Assembly (NCBI GenBank): GCA_032718565.1
Contig: JAVGVS010000181.1
Location: 521,453-585,452 of the forward strand
Length of the DNA: 64,000 nt
Origin: Distichodus sexfasciatus
Lineage: Eukaryota; Chordata; Actinopteri; Characiformes; Distichodontidae
Reading direction: 5' to 3'
The first letter of the stretch is position 1; the number at the start of each line of letters is the position of its first letter. The notes below the pieces were generated by a model. That model did not search any database and was not told the origin of the DNA. It saw nothing but the letters and a program-made list of their open reading frames with translations. Positions 61,815 to 64,000 of the stretch are shown here, in pieces. Made by a program: the position numbers and the translations under genes.

Positions 61815-62530
61815 GGGGTAAAATTACGAGAAATAAGTCAAGATTAAAGTCGTGAATTTACAAGAGGAAAACATTCCACGTTCTCTGACAATAAAGTGGT
61901 GATTTTATGAGAAAGCGTCAGACATCCTCTGAGATCATCAACTCGCAAAATAAAACTAGTTTATATCCTAATACTTCATGTACTTGCAAATGTACGACAC
62001 AGTTGAGAATATATTAGTTTTTCTTGATTTTTACAGCTTTAATCTGAGAGGATTACTGAGTGTTTTTTTTTAAATGTATGACTTTAGTCCCTGAAACGTC
62101 ACCTTTTTTGCGCAAATTAATGCCTTTCCAATATAGAGATAGAGAATCTGATTTTTCTCATACATTTACAAGAAGAAAACTTTGCATATTCTACCAGATT
62201 AAACAGGAAAACGTACAAGAAAAAACTTGTATTTTCTGAGTTCATGTAGTTACAAATTTCTGACATTTTATTTGCAATTTTGAGAACTTATAGTTTTGGA
62301 CTAATGTCTAATTTTCTTCTAAATTTGTGTTTTTTTTCCCACTTTAATCTCAGAGAATTCTGTTTCTCTGAGATTAAAGTGATATTCATGACTTTACAAT
62401 GACAGAGAATGTCCAATATTTATTCTTGTAAATTTGCAACTGTAATCTCATACTAATTTATGCCATTACAGTGTTGGAGAATTTTGACACTCGTAAATTT
62501 AAGAAGACTTTAATCTTGTCTTTTTTCATA
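61815..62530. repeat. Degraded AGATTAAAGTC...ACGAGAAA repeat
   Basis: Repeated TTACGAGAAATAAG, AAGATTAAAGTCGTGAATTTACAAGAGGAAAA, TTCTCTGAxAATAAAGT, in both orientations (ACTTTAATCTCAGAGAATTC at about 62340). Related to 15146-15600. Confidence 0.6.
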
Positions 62531-62539
62531 TATGTATAT

Positions 62540-63200
62540 ATATATTTTTTCTCAGAATCTAACCCCACCCTCAGTTCAAGTTATTTGTTTACTCTGCAGT
62601 GCCCCCAGTACACTGTGGTACCACTCAATGAGCAAAATCAGTAAATGAAAACAGAAAATCCAGCCATTTTTGTGCTCCATTGCACATTAAACGTAGCTTC
62701 ATATTTTTAAAACATCAATATTTTTACTGTCCCAACAGCTTAAAGCCCTCAAACGGAATTACCTCAATCCTCTTAAACCTCATCGCCTTTTGAAAAATGA
62801 AACGTGAAATATTTTGGCCCGGTGATCCGGAGGCTCGTGTGTTTGTGTTGTAAAGCATGACATCGCTTACGAGACGTGGAAAGCGTTTACTCCCGAGGCT
62901 CTGATGCTTAGACGATGTAAAAAAAAAAAGAAAAGTGTTTTGAGAATGAAAAACCGGCATAAACATGTCAAAAAGGGCAAGTGTCCGAGCGCCGCGGGAA
63001 CGAGAGCGTTTGCTGAGGGACTGAAGTAATTACAAGCAGTCTGGAGGCGAAGAGAGGGATGAGGGAGGATGAGAGAGGGAGGAGTGAACAACATCATTAG
63101 TCTTGCGGTGCTGTAAGAAAATGTGATTCTTTAAGAAAAAAAGAGAGAGAGAATTGATGAAACCTGGTCTATTAAAGAAAAAGGAAGAGGGAGTTGGGGG
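62540..63200. other. Intergenic, no gene seen
   Basis: No coding or RNA signal. Confidence 0.4.
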
Positions 63201-63202
63201 AT

Positions 63203-63204
63203 GA

Positions 63205-63275
<71 letters not shown>

Positions 63276-63278
63276 CTG

Positions 63279-63356
<78 letters not shown>

Positions 63357-63361
63357 CTGTA

Positions 63362-63396
<35 letters not shown>

Positions 63397-63437
63397 CTGT
63401 AGATAGATAGATAGGATTGATAGATTGATGTATACTG

Positions 63438-63468
<31 letters not shown>

Positions 63469-63788
63469 GATAGATAGATAGGATAGATAGATACTGTAGA
63501 TAGATAATATATAGATAGATACTGTAGATAGATAGGATAGATAGAGATAGATAGATAGATACTGTATAGATAGATAGATAGATAGATAGATACTCTAGAC
63601 GGAGCAGATAGATAGATATGATTTGATAGGATTGATAGATAGGATAGATACTGTAGATAGATAGATAGATTTCGATAGATCAGATAGATACCGTAGATAG
63701 ATAGATAGATAGATAGATAGGATAGATAGATAGATAGATACTCGTAGATAGATAGATAGATAGATTTGATAGATTTGATAGATACTCG

Positions 63789-63826
<38 letters not shown>

Positions 63827-63871
63827 TAGATAGATAGATAGATAGATAGATATAGATAGATACTGTGAGTT

Positions 63872-63909
<38 letters not shown>

Positions 63910-63960
63910 TATAGATAGATAATGTAGATAGATATAATTGATAGGATTGATAGATTACCG

Positions 63961-63998
<38 letters not shown>

Positions 63999-64000
63999 CT
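63203..64000. repeat. (GATA)n satellite block, truncated by window end
   Basis: About 800 bp of GATA with regular ACTGTA interruptions (about 63276, 63355, 63394, 63435 and onward) and decayed GATTGATA/GGATAGA units. Bkm-type simple satellite; extends past 64000. Confidence 0.97.

Overview
The window is almost certainly teleost fish nuclear DNA. It has two vertebrate transcription-factor genes, one with GT-AG introns, in a sea of microsatellites, tRNA-derived SINEs of the fish type and short terminal-inverted-repeat elements. Tail motifs such as GTCTGCTAAAATGCTGTAAATG and dispersed GGGGACxxTGACCTG modules fit a ray-finned fish. I cannot name the species.

Only two protein-coding genes are supported, both on the minus strand. 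The first is thap1 (16692-18940): three coding exons, 245 residues, with an N-terminal C2CH THAP zinc finger, an HCF-1-binding DHNY motif and a C-terminal coiled coil. Its start lies next to a CpG-rich probable promoter (18941-19110) with a YY1-type AAGATGGCGG site and a palindromic CRE (TGACGTCA). The second is an intronless Jun-family AP-1 gene (46451-47506, 351 residues), closest to JunD but with c-Jun-like features. A promoter candidate with an inverted CCAAT box and three AP-1/CRE-like sites lies about 0.75-0.9 kb upstream. The presumed 3'UTR downstream contains an AU-rich instability motif.

Layout: 1-16 kb is intergenic, with several TIR elements, a tRNA-type SINE at 2249, and the most striking non-coding structure in the window: a near-perfect 122-bp spacerless palindrome (8811-8932) beside a roughly 1-kb, 27-bp-unit minisatellite (9012-10036). 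16.7-19.1 kb holds thap1. 19.1-43 kb is intergenic, with large AT, CT, CA and TTTC microsatellites, SINE copies, two decayed minisatellites (25.7-27.6 kb), a reverse-transcriptase relic (34.97 kb) and a family of GCTACT-type TIR elements. 43.4-48.4 kb is the jun-like locus. 48.6-64 kb is intergenic: a CpG-rich repeat cluster, an unnamed dispersed repeat in direct and inverted copies (52.4-54.7 kb), an 870-bp pyrimidine tract, a tandem GGGGAC array (60.2-61.0 kb) and a (GATA)n block running off the window end.

The two genes encode DNA-binding regulators, but nothing here shows that they act together. No convincing new protein system was found. The best candidates for something undescribed are the palindrome/minisatellite pair, the diverged Jun paralogue and the unnamed repeat family at 52-55 kb.
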